This document shows positions 63,504-64,000 of a stretch of DNA of 64,000 nucleotides, in pieces. The notes under the pieces were generated by a model. That model had not been told where the DNA came from, ran no database searches, and saw only the letters and a program-made list of their open reading frames with translations. The stretch's first letter is position 1, and each line of letters starts with the position of its first letter. Origin of the DNA: an uncultured beta proteobacterium (GTDB taxonomy: Bacteria; Pseudomonadota; Gammaproteobacteria; Burkholderiales; SG8-41); contig CADECM010000019.1 in the NCBI GenBank assembly GCA_902825845.1, positions 1 through 64,000 of the forward strand, written 5' to 3'. The translations under genes and the position numbers were made by a program.

Positions 63504-64000
63504 TCAGCCGCTGTTCACCGTCAGCAGAATTTTGCCGGTATGGCCCGCGGATTCCATCATTGCATGGGCCTGTGCCGCTTCGGCCAGGGGGAACGTGCGT
63601 CCGGTTACAACGCGAATTTTTCCTGCTTCGATCAAGGGCCATACCTGGGCTTCGAGGGCTTGCGCCACGCGTGTCTTGTATGCCGCCGGCCGCGTGCGCA
63701 GCGTGGACCCGGTGTAAGTCAGGCGTTTGAGCATGATCGGCATTAGATTGATCTCCACCTTGGAGCCGGCCGCAAACGCGAGTTGGATGAGGCGCGCGTC
63801 GGGCGCCGCCGCCTTGATGTTTTTTTCGATATTCGGGCCGCCGACGATATCGAGTATCACGTTGGCGCCGCCCTCGGCGCGCACCGCTTCCACGAAATCT
63901 TCCTGCCGGTAATCGATGACACGGTCGGCGCCGAGGTCACGGCAGATCTGGCAGCGCGCATCCGGGCTGTCGGTGGCGATCACTTTGGCACCGAACGCTT
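63504..64000 (-). CDS. NADPH:quinone oxidoreductase-like MDR protein, C-terminal part
   Basis: The frame is open to base 64000, so the N-terminal part lies outside the window. The visible part (AFGAKVIATDSPDARCQICR, GADRVIDYRQEDFVEAV, NVILDIVGGPNIEKNIKAAA, PDARLIQLAFAAGSKVEINL, then the end TGKILLTVNSG) is the C-terminal Rossmann half and tail of the zinc-free quinone oxidoreductase (PIG3/QOR) group. It would reduce quinones with NADPH. The 236 bp up to the AsmA-like gene hold no gene, only a weak JE-like sequence at about 63353-63381. Confidence 0.85.
   Translation of the reverse strand, partial: AFGAKVIATDSPDARCQICRDLGADRVIDYRQEDFVEAVRAEGGANVILDIVGGPNIEKNIKAAAPDARLIQLAFAAGSKVEINLMPIMLKRLTYTGSTLRTRPAAYKTRVAQALEAQVWPLIEAGKIRVVTGRTFPLAEAAQAHAMMESAGHTGKILLTVNSG

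Overview
The window looks like a piece of a high-GC betaproteobacterial (Burkholderiales-type) chromosome. Evidence is the GC-rich, Ala/Arg-rich coding, three intact and one broken tripartite-tricarboxylate (Bug/TctC) binding proteins, the CbpM-CbpA pair and an IS30-family element. No rRNA, tRNA, CRISPR array or phage was seen.

Region 1 (1-30 kb) is a stress and low-oxygen island. It holds an FNR/ANR-type regulator with the four iron-sulfur cysteines (6183-6983) and six universal stress proteins. It also holds Hsp20, a CbpA/CbpM co-chaperone pair, a GroEL without GroES, a DUF883 protein, a PAS-PAS histidine kinase with a NarL-type regulator plus a lone receiver, a pyruvate-dehydrogenase-like E1alpha/E1beta/E2 set, an APC permease and an ABC exporter with a membrane-fusion protein. 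FNR-type boxes (TTGAT-N4-ATCAA or close) lie at 1807, 3695, 18258, 18295 and 29174, with a degenerate one at 13123, each next to a stress or signalling gene. The content resembles the low-oxygen-activated locus known from Burkholderia. Inside the island sits an iron-uptake block on the minus strand (hemP, a 30-aa membrane ORF, tonB, exbB, exbD, a small unknown gene, a catecholate-type receptor, piuC) with a Fur-like box upstream. A zinc alcohol dehydrogenase next to groEL is a pseudogene with several lesions.

Region 2 (29-35 kb) is a CzcCBA-like divalent-metal RND efflux operon. Region 3 (35-49 kb) is metabolic and transport accessory DNA. It has Bug binding proteins, an NhaD/citrate-type ion transporter with a terminator in its leader (candidate riboswitch), trehalose-phosphatase overlapping a GH15 enzyme, an IS30 copy that cut a Bug gene, D-tartrate dehydratase, a diguanylate cyclase and a ModA-like protein. 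Region 4 (49-64 kb) is mostly housekeeping: CorA, SrkA, hydrolases, an L-2-hydroxyglutarate oxidase-like enzyme, DUF3025, a second diguanylate cyclase, a PlsB-type acyltransferase, HtpX, and a 1165-residue winged-helix/coiled-coil/AsmA-like chimera.

The most unusual signal is a dispersed AT-rich element of about 30 bp, called JE here. There are 17 copies (JE1-JE17), about one per 3.8 kb, in both orientations. All share a 13-bp core of form AA[A/T]CA-N6-TTA followed or preceded by an A/T tract, close to the IHF consensus WATCAANNNNTTR. Many copies sit exactly at gene junctions and supply TAA stop codons and ATG starts; two lie in frame inside genes.
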